From Chitinophagaceae bacterium (lineage in GTDB: Bacteria; Bacteroidota; Bacteroidia; Chitinophagales; Chitinophagaceae): a stretch of DNA of 64,000 nucleotides. The notes below the pieces were generated by a model. That model saw only the letters and a list, made by a program, of their open reading frames with translations, was not told where the DNA came from and made no database searches. The translations under genes and the position numbers were made by a program. How positions within the stretch are numbered: position 1 is the stretch's first letter; each line of letters begins with the position of its first letter. Of the stretch, positions 7,847 through 16,971 are shown piece after piece. The stretch lies in contig CANCAY010000004.1 in the NCBI GenBank assembly GCA_947374225.1, positions 32,511 to 96,510 on the forward strand, in the 5' to 3' direction.

Positions 7847-7893
7847 TTATTTTGCGTTGATTTGAATAAGTTTTATAACTAGACTTACACAAA

Positions 7894-8766
7894 ATGCAAA
7901 AAACTGAAGAAGAAATAAAGGCCTTGTTTAATCTAATTGATGACCCTGACGAAGAAGTGTTCAACACGATATCCGATAGGCTTATGAATTATGGCAGTCC
8001 TATTATTCCTGACTTAGAGCATTTATGGGAAACCACTTTGGATGAAAGTACGCAAGAGCGTATTGAAATGATGATTCACAAACTTCGCTTACACGATTTA
8101 AAAGAAGCATTTATTGAATGGAAATCAAAACCAGAACCTTCCCTATTCGAAGGCGCTTTATTGGTCACTAAATTCCATTTCCCAGAATTAAACTTAGACA
8201 GTTTACGCCATCAATTAGAAAAGATAAGACGTAATATTTGGTTAGAATTGAATAACTATTTAACGCCATTAGAGCAAGCTAATGTGTTAAAAAATATTCT
8301 ATTCAGTTATTATCAATTAAAAGGTGCTGAAATAAACTATGCGAACCCTGAAGAGTTTTTAATATCTGCTCCCCTTCAATCTAAAAAAGGGAATGCATTT
8401 GCTAACACTATTCTTTATGCAGAGTTATGCCAACAATTAGATATCATTTCTGATTTTATAAATATTCCTAAGCAATGCATCATTGCCTTTTACACTTTAG
8501 ACTGGTCACCAGACGAGATTTATCCAAATCCTCAAGAGTATATTCAATTTTATATTGAAGGCACTACTGGACATGCTTTTTCTCAAGCCGACTTAGATAA
8601 GTATTTTGAACGCTCCAATATTGAACCAAAAAATGCTCATTACAAACCGCTTTCCAATCCGCGTATTATAAAAAAACTAATACTAGAATTCGCGAAATGT
8701 TTTAATAGTCCCACTTTACAATACAAACAGAAAGACTTAATTGATTTGGCAAACTTATTGGACTAA
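7894..8766 (+). CDS. SirB1/transglutaminase-like family protein
   Basis: This 290-residue soluble protein resembles the SirB1 family with a transglutaminase-like core (Transglut_core2). The N-terminal 80 residues are helical and acidic with a HEAT-like repeat (IDDPDEEVFNTISDRLMNYG). The middle has the family's helical LALE-type region (FHFPELNLDSLRHQLEKI) and the segment ISAPLQSKKGNAFANTILYAELCQQL, which stands where family members have a motif for small-molecule or peptide handling. The classical Cys-His-Asp triad is not evident, as in many members, so it may not be enzymatic. Function unknown. Confidence 0.75.
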   Translation: MQKTEEEIKALFNLIDDPDEEVFNTISDRLMNYGSPIIPDLEHLWETTLDESTQERIEMMIHKLRLHDLKEAFIEWKSKPEPSLFEGALLVTKFHFPELNLDSLRHQLEKIRRNIWLELNNYLTPLEQANVLKNILFSYYQLKGAEINYANPEEFLISAPLQSKKGNAFANTILYAELCQQLDIISDFINIPKQCIIAFYTLDWSPDEIYPNPQEYIQFYIEGTTGHAFSQADLDKYFERSNIEPKNAHYKPLSNPRIIKKLILEFAKCFNSPTLQYKQKDLIDLANLLD

Positions 8767-8825
8767 CTCTTTTAGTAAACTAGCTTTATTTTGAAAATTA
8801 GCCATTAAACAATAATTGAACTTTT

Positions 8826-9155
8826 ATGATACAATGGGATGATTTTGCAAAAATAGATATTCGCACTGGCACCATTATAGAAGCGCTTCCATTCCCCAAA
8901 GCAAAAAAGCCAGCCTTTCAATTAACTATTGATTTTGGGAATTTGGGCATTAAGAAATCTTCTGCCCAGATCACAAAACATTATACTATTGAAAGCCTCA
9001 TAGGGAGACAAATTATTGCTGTTGTAAATTTTCCTCCAAAACAAATTGCTAATTTCATAAGCGAATGTTTAGTCTTAGGAGTATATGATGACGAAAATGA
9101 AGTAGTTTTATTGAGTCCTTTACACCCTACAAACAATGGACAACCCATTGGATAA
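8826..9155 (+). CDS. csaA: tRNA-binding domain protein CsaA
   Basis: CsaA is a homodimeric EMAP-II/Trbp111-like OB-fold protein reported to bind tRNA and, in Bacillus, to act as a secretion chaperone. The 109 residues match the family throughout: DIRTGTI near the start, the conserved KPAFQLTIDFG, KKSSAQITKHY, VVNFPPKQIANFISECLVLG and the C-terminal LLSPLHPTNNGQPIG. The stop overlaps the start of ogt in TAATG, so the two are translationally coupled. Confidence 0.93.
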   Translation: MIQWDDFAKIDIRTGTIIEALPFPKAKKPAFQLTIDFGNLGIKKSSAQITKHYTIESLIGRQIIAVVNFPPKQIANFISECLVLGVYDDENEVVLLSPLHPTNNGQPIG

Positions 9156-9658
9156 TGCAAACAAATTTTATACATATTTATCATAGCCCTATTGGTGCCA
9201 TAAAAATTGTTGCTGCAGAAAATAGTATTGAAGAACTTATTTTTATAGAACCTGCAGCATTACCTGAAGTTGAACTATTAGTTACAGAGAGTAATGATAT
9301 AATACACCAATGTATTGAGGAACTAATTGGGTATTTTGCTGGAACCAGAAGAACATTTAGTGTACCTATTAATCAGGCAGGTACTGAATTTCAACAAAAA
9401 GTTTGGAGAGAGCTTTATGAAGTTCCCTTTGGCAAAACATTAAGCTATGGCGAACTTGCCAAAAAATTAGGGGATCCTAAATGTGTAAGGGCCGCCGCTT
9501 CTGCTAATGGGAAAAATAAAATTGCAATTATTGTTCCTTGTCATAGAATTATTGGGGCAGACCAGTCACTGGTAGGTTATGCTTGGGGCAAATCTAGAAA
9601 GAGATGGCTACTGCAACATGAGTTTAGACTAGCCCTAGGCGTTCAAACGCTATTTTAA
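9155..9658 (+). CDS. ogt: methylated-DNA--protein-cysteine methyltransferase
   Basis: This is a suicide DNA-repair protein that moves the alkyl group from O6-alkylguanine to its own cysteine. The 167-residue protein has the acceptor Cys129 in IVPCHRIIG, the helix-turn-helix segment with the arginine finger in KCVRAAASANGKNK, and the N-terminal domain typical of Ogt/MGMT without an Ada regulatory part. It starts one base inside the csaA stop. Its 3' end overlaps the convergent cytidine deaminase gene by 9 bp. Confidence 0.94.
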   Translation: MQTNFIHIYHSPIGAIKIVAAENSIEELIFIEPAALPEVELLVTESNDIIHQCIEELIGYFAGTRRTFSVPINQAGTEFQQKVWRELYEVPFGKTLSYGELAKKLGDPKCVRAAASANGKNKIAIIVPCHRIIGADQSLVGYAWGKSRKRWLLQHEFRLALGVQTLF

Positions 9659-10141
9659 GCCCTTTAATACCGACCCGTTAAATCCAAATGGCAATAGCTG
9701 AGACGCAGATTTAAAGATCATTACGGAGCCTGTAAAGCCTGCTAGTATGATTTTAATTGGTGCTTCGTATCGATTCTCATAATCTAATAAAGACTGCCTA
9801 CACATCCCGCAAGGTGACAAGGGCTCATCTGAAGGCTTACCTACTGGATGGTAACTTATGGCCATTGCAATGATGGTTTCTTTAGGGTGTTGACTACCAA
9901 TACTATTTAATAAAGTCCTTTCTGCACATATTCCAACAGGATAGCTTGCACTTTCTTGATTAGATCCGATAACGATTTGGCCATTTGATAATAAAGCTGC
10001 TGCTCCTACTTTGAAATTAGAGTAAATAGCATAGGCAGTTTCAGTTGCATCTTTAGCAGTAGCTAATAAAGACTGATCTGCTGTTGAAAGCAATTCAGCA
10101 CTTTCAAAAGACTCATATTCAAATTCAAATTTCTGTTTCAT
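9650..10141 (-). CDS. cdd: cytidine deaminase
   Basis: This enzyme hydrolyses cytidine or deoxycytidine to uridine in pyrimidine salvage. The 163-residue product has the zinc site of the small homotetrameric class: Cys72-Ala-Glu74 (CAER, Glu74 the proton shuttle) and PCGMC with Cys111 and Cys114. Substrate-binding residues FKVGAA at 43-48 are present. Its 3' end overlaps ogt; the upstream neighbour lepB ends 51 bp away behind a terminator. Confidence 0.94.
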   Translation of the reverse strand: MKQKFEFEYESFESAELLSTADQSLLATAKDATETAYAIYSNFKVGAAALLSNGQIVIGSNQESASYPVGICAERTLLNSIGSQHPKETIIAMAISYHPVGKPSDEPLSPCGMCRQSLLDYENRYEAPIKIILAGFTGSVMIFKSASQLLPFGFNGSVLKGLK

Positions 10142-10158
10142 AAATACCTATTTTAAAA

Positions 10159-10185
10159 TCAAAACCCCACAATTGTGAGGCTTTA
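10159..10185 (-). terminator. lepB terminator
   Basis: A nearly perfect palindrome CCTCACAATTGTGGGG on the minus strand is followed by TTTTGATTTT. It sits 8 bp after the lepB stop and before the cdd start. Confidence 0.65.
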
Positions 10186-10191
10186 ATTATT

Positions 10192-11703
10192 TTATTTAAT
10201 TAATTTAAACAATCTGTTCCAACGAATAGACTGATTATAGCTAAACCATATCAAAGCGGCTCTTCCAACAATATGTGTTTCTGGAACAAAACCCCAATAA
10301 CGGCTATCCTGACTTCTATGTCTATTGTCTCCCATCATCCAATAATAATCCTGATGCACCGTGTAAGTGTTTGCTTCTTTCCCATTTATAAAGAATTTTC
10401 CATTTTTCTGATCCAATGAATTATGCTCATAAGAAGTAATCAAACGTCTGTATAATTCTATTGTAGAGTCGTTAAGTGAAATAATGTCCCCTTTTTTAGG
10501 AATACGTATAGCACCGAAATTATCAACTGTCCAAGGGAAATGAGTTACATCATTTGGGAAAGTATAACCTACATTATTATCAATATAGAATTCAACTGAC
10601 TTTACATGCGGCAATCTTTTTAAATTAGCAGCGGCACTCGCCGTCATATTGATTCTAAAAGTATTTGGCATTCCCTCTACCATTCCATAGTCAGGAGTTG
10701 CTTCTGTTAAGTTAATTCCAATACTATCAATTATATAATCTTCCGGAATAGCTGTGCCGTCTGTTGTTACCAAGTATTCTGTTTGGGCATATGGTGTTAC
10801 TAAAGCAGGCTTGCCATTAATCCATAATTGACTTGACTTTACTTGTAATACATCTCCAGGGATACCAACACAACGTTTAATATAATTATCTGTTTTATCC
10901 ATTGGGTGCACCAAAATTGGATATTGTGATTGTAGTTTTTCTCTGTCTCCATTAAACTCAGAACTTCTTAATACGTCATAGTAAGGAACCTTACTTCCAA
11001 ACTCAGGTAAATTAATAATAGTATCTCCTGCTGGAAAATTAAACACCACTACATCGTTTCTTTCAATAGGTCTTATATTAGGTAGTCTGCTATAATCAAG
11101 TTGAACTAACTTGGTATAAGATGGCGTAGTGATAGAACCCGGCATGGTATTATGTACAAAAGGAAACGATACTGGTGTTTGAGGAATTCTTGCACCAAAT
11201 GTTATTTTGTCTACAAATAAGAAGTCATTCACTAATAATGTTTTTTCCATACTCTCTGTAGGAATCACATAGGCTTCAAAAATAAAAGTTCTAATTAATG
11301 TTGCAGCAACAACAGCGAACACTGCAGCGTCTATCCATTCTCTTGAAGCTGGTTTATGATAATGTGCTAATGCGTCCTGTCCATGCCATTTTTCATTGGC
11401 AGAAAATCCTAAATAAGGCAAGTAGATAAATGGAAATAAAACAGTTAAAGTATGTTGTATTAAATTTACTTTTTTGAAATGCATCACAAAAATGATGCTA
11501 ATCCACAAGGAAGCAAACTGTCCTAAAATAGGAATAAGCTGTATCCAAAACCAAATTTTTGGAATATTACAAAGTTGCACAACTTCCCAAGTATTATAAA
11601 TTGGAATAATGGCTTTGTTTGCAGGCACTCCTGCTTTTTTCAACATGGCATAAATTCCAATATGCCAACCTAGCCAAAACAGTACTAATAAAATTAATCC
11701 CAT
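10192..11703 (-). CDS. lepB: signal peptidase I
   Basis: This is the inner-membrane serine protease that removes signal peptides from Sec-exported proteins. It is long (503 residues), the usual size in this phylum: an N-terminal module with three membrane segments (residues 1-100), then a further membrane helix (125-145), then the S26 domain. The catalytic Ser151 is in PTESMEKTL and Lys276 in NYIKRCVGIPGD; box E is MGDNRHRSQDSRYWGFV near the C-terminus. An insertion of about 100 residues splits the catalytic core between the Lys motif and the GDN box. It follows pdhB with a terminator between, so it is transcribed on its own. Confidence 0.95.
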   Translation of the reverse strand: MGLILLVLFWLGWHIGIYAMLKKAGVPANKAIIPIYNTWEVVQLCNIPKIWFWIQLIPILGQFASLWISIIFVMHFKKVNLIQHTLTVLFPFIYLPYLGFSANEKWHGQDALAHYHKPASREWIDAAVFAVVAATLIRTFIFEAYVIPTESMEKTLLVNDFLFVDKITFGARIPQTPVSFPFVHNTMPGSITTPSYTKLVQLDYSRLPNIRPIERNDVVVFNFPAGDTIINLPEFGSKVPYYDVLRSSEFNGDREKLQSQYPILVHPMDKTDNYIKRCVGIPGDVLQVKSSQLWINGKPALVTPYAQTEYLVTTDGTAIPEDYIIDSIGINLTEATPDYGMVEGMPNTFRINMTASAAANLKRLPHVKSVEFYIDNNVGYTFPNDVTHFPWTVDNFGAIRIPKKGDIISLNDSTIELYRRLITSYEHNSLDQKNGKFFINGKEANTYTVHQDYYWMMGDNRHRSQDSRYWGFVPETHIVGRAALIWFSYNQSIRWNRLFKLIK

Positions 11704-11726
11704 AGTAATTACTTAATTGTATATAA

Positions 11727-11734
11727 CAAAAATA
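11727..11734 (-). promoter_or_regulatory. -7 element of the lepB promoter
   Basis: TATTTTTG on the minus strand is an exact TAnnTTTG match 23 bp before the lepB start. It coincides with the T-tract of the upstream terminator, so terminator and promoter share sequence. Confidence 0.45.
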
Positions 11735-11754
11735 TCCCTTTGTGAGGGATATTT
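11727..11754 (-). terminator. pdhB terminator
   Basis: On the minus strand AAATATCCCT pairs with AGGGATATTT around a five-base loop (plus coordinates 11730-11754), followed by TTTTG. It lies about 54 bp after the pdhB stop. Confidence 0.8.
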
Positions 11755-11807
11755 GTAAAAAGATTTTTAAAGTCTTGATAAAATCGATAAATGGCCAAAA
11801 ACAAGGA

Positions 11808-12794
11808 TTACTTGTATTGTTGTAATACTTCTTTAACCAATTTAACAGATCTAGTAATATCAGGTATTGCTAGCGCAGTTAAATTAGGTGCATAGTGCAT
11901 TGGAGCATCCGCACTAGTAATACGACGAATTGGGGCATCTAAATAATCAAACCCTTCCTTTTGTATACGGTATGACAATTCAGAAGAAATGGACGCAAAT
12001 GGCCATTGCTCTTCTATAATTACCAATCTGTTTGTTTTTTTAACGCTCTCTAAAACTGTCATCCAGTCTAATGGACGAATTGTTCTCAAATCAATCACTT
12101 CCGCACTAATACCTTCTTTCTCTAATTCTGCAGCTGCGCCTAAAGCTACTTTCATCATCTTATTGTAAGATACAATGGTGATATCGGTACCTGCTTTTTT
12201 AACGTCTGCCTTTCCTAATGGAATATAATATTCTTCTTCTGGAACATCACATTTATCACCATACATCACTTCACTCTCCAAAAACATAATTGGATCTTCT
12301 TCGTAACGTATAGCTTGCTTTAATAAACCCTTAGCGTCATATCCATTAGAAGGAGATACTACTTTGATACCAGGAATATTCGCTAAATAACTTTCAAATG
12401 CTGTAGAGTGCTGTGCACCTAATTGTCCTGCACTTCCATTAGGTCCTCTCATTACAATTGGACAACCAATTTGACCACCACTCATGGCTAACATCTTTGA
12501 TGCTGTATTCAAAATTTGGTCTAAAGGCAACACTGCAAAGTTCCATGTCATAAACTCAACAATAGGTCTTAATCCATTTTGAGCAGCACCAACTGCCACT
12601 GCGGTAAATCCTAATTCAGAAATAGGTGTATCAATTACACGCTTAGCACCGAATTCCGCTAACATTCCTTGGCTAACTTTATAAGCTCCATTATACTCCG
12701 CAACTTCTTCTCCCATTAAAAAGACTTTCTCGTCTCTTCTCATTTCTTCATTCATCGCTTCGCGTAGGGCTTCTCTAAATGCTATTGATCGCAT
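11808..12794 (-). CDS. pdhB: pyruvate dehydrogenase E1 component, beta subunit
   Basis: This is the transketolase-like beta subunit of the alpha2beta2 E1 that, with thiamine diphosphate, decarboxylates pyruvate and passes the acetyl group to E2 lipoate. The 328-residue product starts MRSIAFREALREAMNEEM and contains MGEEVAEYNGAYKVSQGM, the central MRGPNGSAGQLGAQHS and LRTIRPLDW near the C-terminal domain. The alpha subunit and E2 are not adjacent here. A branched-chain 2-oxoacid E1 beta is possible, but the MRGPNG segment fits pyruvate better. Confidence 0.92.
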   Translation of the reverse strand: MRSIAFREALREAMNEEMRRDEKVFLMGEEVAEYNGAYKVSQGMLAEFGAKRVIDTPISELGFTAVAVGAAQNGLRPIVEFMTWNFAVLPLDQILNTASKMLAMSGGQIGCPIVMRGPNGSAGQLGAQHSTAFESYLANIPGIKVVSPSNGYDAKGLLKQAIRYEEDPIMFLESEVMYGDKCDVPEEEYYIPLGKADVKKAGTDITIVSYNKMMKVALGAAAELEKEGISAEVIDLRTIRPLDWMTVLESVKKTNRLVIIEEQWPFASISSELSYRIQKEGFDYLDAPIRRITSADAPMHYAPNLTALAIPDITRSVKLVKEVLQQYK

Positions 12795-12817
12795 GAAATT
12801 GTATTTAATTTGAGTGA

Positions 12818-12825
12818 CAAAAATA
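12818..12825 (-). promoter_or_regulatory. -7 element of the pdhB promoter
   Basis: TATTTTTG on the minus strand, exact TAnnTTTG, 23 bp before the pdhB ATG. Confidence 0.55.
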
Positions 12826-12858
12826 GCGTTTTATATAGGAAAATGCCACATATTTCCC

Positions 12859-12893
12859 AAAAAAAAATCCCCTCCCGAAAAATCGGGAAGGGA
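12859..12893 (-). terminator. terminator of the TonB-dependent receptor gene
   Basis: On the minus strand CCCTTCCCGA pairs with TCGGGAGGGG, followed by nine T. It lies 30 bp after the receptor stop. Confidence 0.88.
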
Positions 12894-12922
12894 CTAATAG
12901 GACTAACCCATCCTAAAATATA

Positions 12923-15853
12923 TTACAATATGTTATATGCAAAACTTACATAGTACAATCCACCAATAAATGGACTACCATAAGCTGTGCTATAATAATG
13001 GTTGAAAATATTAGTTCCACCAGCTTTAATCATAGATTTAATCTGAGGTACTTTGTAAGTTAAAACCGCATCAACTGTGTTAAATGCAGAAACTTTACCT
13101 ACAGCAAATGTTCCTTCGTATACAAAACCGTCTTGGTAGTGCAAGTTAGCGCTAAATCCAAGTCTGTTTTTCAATAAGAAACCGCTATTGTTTAAAGCGA
13201 TATTAGCTCTTAATTTAGGAGTGTTGAAGTAAGAGATGAAACCATTTGGTAAATCTCCGATTTCGTCAGAATAAACACTACCAGAAACACTAAAGTTACG
13301 AGGCAATAAATAATCTGCAGAAATACCCCAACCTACTGAAGAAACGTCTGCATTCGCATTTGTTGAAATGCTATAACCAATACGCTTATTAGCATCTAAT
13401 AAATCATAAACACTTTGTTTAGCAGCATCTCTTGATTGTAAAACTGTTACACCGCTAATAAAATTGCTATACTTTCCAGCATATGCATAAGCGTCAATCA
13501 TTAATTTTTTACCAATTAATGTTTTGTAACCAATTTCGTAAGTACTTAAAGACTCTGGCTTGAAGTCACCAAAAGCTTGTTGCTTTAATAAACTAGCATT
13601 AGGAGCTCCTGCAGCTGCAGATGCACCAAACGCAGTTACACTAGCTAAAGTATAAGCAGGGTTGATTTGGAAATGGTTGAAAGTTCTCAATTCAGGTAAA
13701 CCTCCCATTAATCTTGTACCACCACCAATTGTCAAATTGATCCATTGGTTTTGTGTTGTAGGGAAACGGTAAGCTGATTGATAAGAGAAACGGATATTGT
13801 TGTCTTGGTTTAATTTTACAACCATAGAAACTCTTGGTGTAAAACGACCTTCGAAATTTTGGTTTTTATCATATCTACCAGATACTGAAATCTTGATGAA
13901 ATCATCAAAGAAACGCTTAGACAATTGAGAATAAGCACCAGACTCTTTAATAGAAATCATACCTACTGTATCAGCAAATAAAGTTCCTTGAGAGTTTAAC
14001 CAGTATTGTTTTGTGCTACCACCTAAAATTAAATCAGCATTATATTTATCTAAACCTAAATGCTCAGTTAAATTAACTTGACCTTCAGCAACATACAATG
14101 AAGTTTTATCTACAAATAAACCACCACCTTTAGAGATTGGTGTGCTCACGATAGTTTTAAATCTTGCATCATCTAAAATAACTCCTGTTGGGCGACCAGC
14201 GTCAGCTGTTGCTCTTGCAGCAGCGTGTGCAGCAGGTTGATTTAAACCAGCTTCTAAAGCTTGAGTATATGCTCCAACATAAGTAGGATACCAAACAGTG
14301 CTTGCTTTCCAAGCTTCGTTGAATAAACGAGTTGAAATAGTTGAGTTATAAGAATCTCCAGAATTTTCTAAAGTTGTATAAGCTCTAACAAACCAGTTTC
14401 TACCTTTTAATTCAAATTTGAATTGACTCATCTTTAAGTTCTTCAAAGAATAACGGTCACTACCAGTATACACTGTGTTACCATTACCTGTATAACCACT
14501 TACAGAAGCTTCAATATCGTCGGTTACTTTATAGTGTAAAGCACCTGTTACTTTCATATTCTTTGTAGTTGGGTCGATTACATCGCTTTCGTTATAACCA
14601 GTTCTACTTACGTTAACACCAGTATAAATTTTACGGATATCACCATATAAGAATTGAGAATAACCAGCGCCTACTAAAGCAGCACCACCAATTTTATTTA
14701 AATACGCATTGTACGCAGTTAAATTAGCACTTGGCGTACCGTTTAAGAATGCTTGAGAAGCACCATATAATGCAGTGTAAGTTGCAGCACCTACTCCAGC
14801 TTTAACGCTAGATAAAATGCTAGAATTTACAGAAGCCAAACTTGAAGTTGTTTCGTCACCATATATATTAACACCATCAAAATTAGGATCAGACGCTCTG
14901 CTTCCAGGAATTGCTTGCCCATTTTGAGTACCAGTGCTTCTAGAATAGTTAGAATTATTATTAGCTAACCAGTCTTGAGCTTCAGTATATTGAGCAGCAA
15001 TTTTGTATGCAAAACGATTGCCTACTTTTGCAGCCCATCTAACTGTATAGTCTTTGAAAGCAGCTTGAGGACGTTGGTAGTTATCAATATGATTTACACC
15101 TTGTTTAACTTGGAAACTTAAACCTTGGTATTTGAATGGGTTTTTGCTGTTAATTAAAACAGTACCGTTCATACCACCTGCACCATATAATGCAGAAGAT
15201 GCTCCAGCTAATAATTCGATATTGTCAACATCTAATTCTGTCAAACCTACAATGCTACCTACTGAGAAATTCAGACCAGGAGCTTGGTTATCCATACCAT
15301 CAATCAATTGATTCAAACGTGTGTTTCCACTACCGCTAAAACCTCTTGTTGTGATACTCTTAAATGTTAAACTTGCTGCAGTAACGTCTACGCCTTTTAA
15401 ATTAGCTAAGATGTCATAGTAGCTTGAAGCTGGTGCAGACTTAATAGTGTTTGAACTAATACGCTCAATAGTTACTGGCGATTCTAAAATACGCTCAGAA
15501 ACTCTTGAAGCAGCTACCACTACCTCAGTACCAAGTACATAGGCAGGCTTTAAGCTTACTTCTATTTTAGTTGCTAAAGATTCTACAGTTACTTCTTTTG
15601 ATTCAAATCCTACTGAAGAAAACACTAAAGTAAATGGAGTTTTTACAGCTACAGGTAATTTAAATACACCTTTATCGCTTGTAAAAGTTCCGTTGTTACT
15701 TCCTTTTAATGTTACAGTAACCGCAGTTAATGTTTCAGCATTAGTTGAATTTTTAACAGTACCTGTTACGGTACCAGCATTCTGGGCATTTGCGCTTACA
15801 GCGACTGCTGCAGTCATGCAAAAAAGACCAAAATGTCTTAAAAATTTGCTCAT
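12923..15853 (-). CDS. TonB-dependent outer membrane receptor with CarboxypepD-like N-terminal domain
   Basis: This 976-residue outer-membrane transporter takes up a substrate with energy from TonB. A signal peptide (residues 1-23, ending VSANAQ) is followed by a carboxypeptidase-regulatory-like beta-sandwich (about 25-105, GTVTGTVKNS...VTVTLKGSNNGTFTSDKGVF), a plug domain (about 115-235, with VVVAASRVSERILESPVTIE and LAGASSALYGAGGMNGT), and a beta-barrel to the C-terminal YYVSFAYNIL. No SusD partner lies beside it, so it is probably a stand-alone receptor rather than a SusC/D glycan pair. Substrate unknown. It has its own terminator. Confidence 0.92.
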   Translation of the reverse strand: MSKFLRHFGLFCMTAAVAVSANAQNAGTVTGTVKNSTNAETLTAVTVTLKGSNNGTFTSDKGVFKLPVAVKTPFTLVFSSVGFESKEVTVESLATKIEVSLKPAYVLGTEVVVAASRVSERILESPVTIERISSNTIKSAPASSYYDILANLKGVDVTAASLTFKSITTRGFSGSGNTRLNQLIDGMDNQAPGLNFSVGSIVGLTELDVDNIELLAGASSALYGAGGMNGTVLINSKNPFKYQGLSFQVKQGVNHIDNYQRPQAAFKDYTVRWAAKVGNRFAYKIAAQYTEAQDWLANNNSNYSRSTGTQNGQAIPGSRASDPNFDGVNIYGDETTSSLASVNSSILSSVKAGVGAATYTALYGASQAFLNGTPSANLTAYNAYLNKIGGAALVGAGYSQFLYGDIRKIYTGVNVSRTGYNESDVIDPTTKNMKVTGALHYKVTDDIEASVSGYTGNGNTVYTGSDRYSLKNLKMSQFKFELKGRNWFVRAYTTLENSGDSYNSTISTRLFNEAWKASTVWYPTYVGAYTQALEAGLNQPAAHAAARATADAGRPTGVILDDARFKTIVSTPISKGGGLFVDKTSLYVAEGQVNLTEHLGLDKYNADLILGGSTKQYWLNSQGTLFADTVGMISIKESGAYSQLSKRFFDDFIKISVSGRYDKNQNFEGRFTPRVSMVVKLNQDNNIRFSYQSAYRFPTTQNQWINLTIGGGTRLMGGLPELRTFNHFQINPAYTLASVTAFGASAAAGAPNASLLKQQAFGDFKPESLSTYEIGYKTLIGKKLMIDAYAYAGKYSNFISGVTVLQSRDAAKQSVYDLLDANKRIGYSISTNANADVSSVGWGISADYLLPRNFSVSGSVYSDEIGDLPNGFISYFNTPKLRANIALNNSGFLLKNRLGFSANLHYQDGFVYEGTFAVGKVSAFNTVDAVLTYKVPQIKSMIKAGGTNIFNHYYSTAYGSPFIGGLYYVSFAYNIL

Positions 15854-15939
15854 AAATTATTGTTTTAAGTTGAATTGTACGGCAAAATACCAAATTGTTA
15901 TCACTTGAGAAAAAATTATAAAATATAGTGTTAAATTTT

Positions 15940-15947
15940 TAATTTAG
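15940..15947 (+). promoter_or_regulatory. possible -7 element of purC
   Basis: TAATTTAG matches TAnnTTTG at seven of eight positions and ends 4 bp before the purC ATG, which would make the message nearly leaderless. No -33 box is seen, and the sequence is AT-rich, so chance is possible. Confidence 0.35.
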
Positions 15948-15951
15948 CAGT

Positions 15952-16881
15952 ATGAACAAAAAGCCCTTTCCCCAGCAAGTAAACGAGTACCATGGAAAAG
16001 TAAGAGACGTCTATTACCTTGATAATGAACTACTTGTAATGATAGCAAGTGACAGAATTTCTGCATTTGATGTGATTTTGCCCAATCCAATCCCATTTAA
16101 GGGTCAAGTATTAAATCAGATCGCGGCCTATATGCTTAAGGCTACAGTCGATATTTGTCCAAATTGGCTACTTTCTACCCCTGCCCCAAATGTGGCCATT
16201 GGTAAAAAATGTGAGCCATTTAAAATAGAGATGGTAGTTAGAGGCAATTTAGTGGGTCATGCTTGGAGAACCTACCAGTCGGGTGCAAGAACTTTATGTG
16301 GAGTTACGCTAGCGGAAGGCCTAAATGAAAATGATTATTTCCCTACTCCTATAATTACGCCTTCTACAAAAGCAAGCGAAGGACATGATGAAGATATTTC
16401 TGAGGACGCAATTATTGAGCAAGGATTGGCCAGTGCGGAAGACTGGGACATATTAAAAAAATATACATTCGCATTATTTGAAAGAGGAAAAGAAATAGCC
16501 GCTAAACAGGGACTTATATTAGTAGATACCAAATATGAGTTTGGAAAAATTGGTGACACCATTTATTTAATGGATGAAATTCATACACCAGACTCTTCAA
16601 GATATTTTTATGCAGAAGGCTTTGAAGCAAGACAAGCTAAAAAAGAAAAACAAAAACAATTAAGTAAAGAGTTTGTTAGAGAATGGTTGATAGAAAATAA
16701 TTTTATGGGTAAGGATGGTCAAACAGTACCAGCCATGAGTCCTGAATGGATTGATACCATTTCTAAAAGATATATAGAACTTTATGAAAAAGTGATTGGA
16801 ACTCCATTTAAGCCAGAACCTAAAACAGAGGAAGAAACTTACGATTTGATTTGTGAGGAATTGAAGAAACTAAATAATTAA
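15952..16881 (+). CDS. purC: phosphoribosylaminoimidazole-succinocarboxamide synthase
   Basis: SAICAR synthetase joins aspartate to CAIR with ATP in purine biosynthesis. The 309-residue product is the longer form found in Bacteroidota and yeast. It shows [27 protein letters not shown] (ATP-binding strand and SDRISAFD motif) near the N-terminus, [13 protein letters not shown] in the middle, and LVDTKYEFG with [12 protein letters not shown], the catalytic aspartate/glutamate region. A bidirectional terminator follows 35 bp after the stop. Confidence 0.97.
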   Translation: MNKKPFPQQVNEYHGKVRDVYYLDNELLVMIASDRISAFDVILPNPIPFKGQVLNQIAAYMLKATVDICPNWLLSTPAPNVAIGKKCEPFKIEMVVRGNLVGHAWRTYQSGARTLCGVTLAEGLNENDYFPTPIITPSTKASEGHDEDISEDAIIEQGLASAEDWDILKKYTFALFERGKEIAAKQGLILVDTKYEFGKIGDTIYLMDEIHTPDSSRYFYAEGFEARQAKKEKQKQLSKEFVREWLIENNFMGKDGQTVPAMSPEWIDTISKRYIELYEKVIGTPFKPEPKTEEETYDLICEELKKLNN

Positions 16882-16915
16882 AAGAAAAACAATATTAAAA
16901 AATTTCGCTTCAAAA

Positions 16916-16955
16916 TAAAAAGCCCCAATTATTCAACATATTTGGGGCTTTTTAT
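16916..16955. terminator. bidirectional terminator between purC and trhO
   Basis: AAAAAGCCCCAA (ending at 16927) pairs with TTGGGGCTTTTT (from 16942), with T-runs reading out on both strands. It serves purC on plus and the convergent trhO on minus. Confidence 0.88.
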
Positions 16956-16971
16956 TTTTTATACCTTAACC

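Noticed and set aside
7740..7967. Open frame of 75 codons on minus in the desaturase/transglutaminase gap
   Set aside because: It overlaps the start of the plus-strand gene, has no recognisable sequence and would cross the control region.
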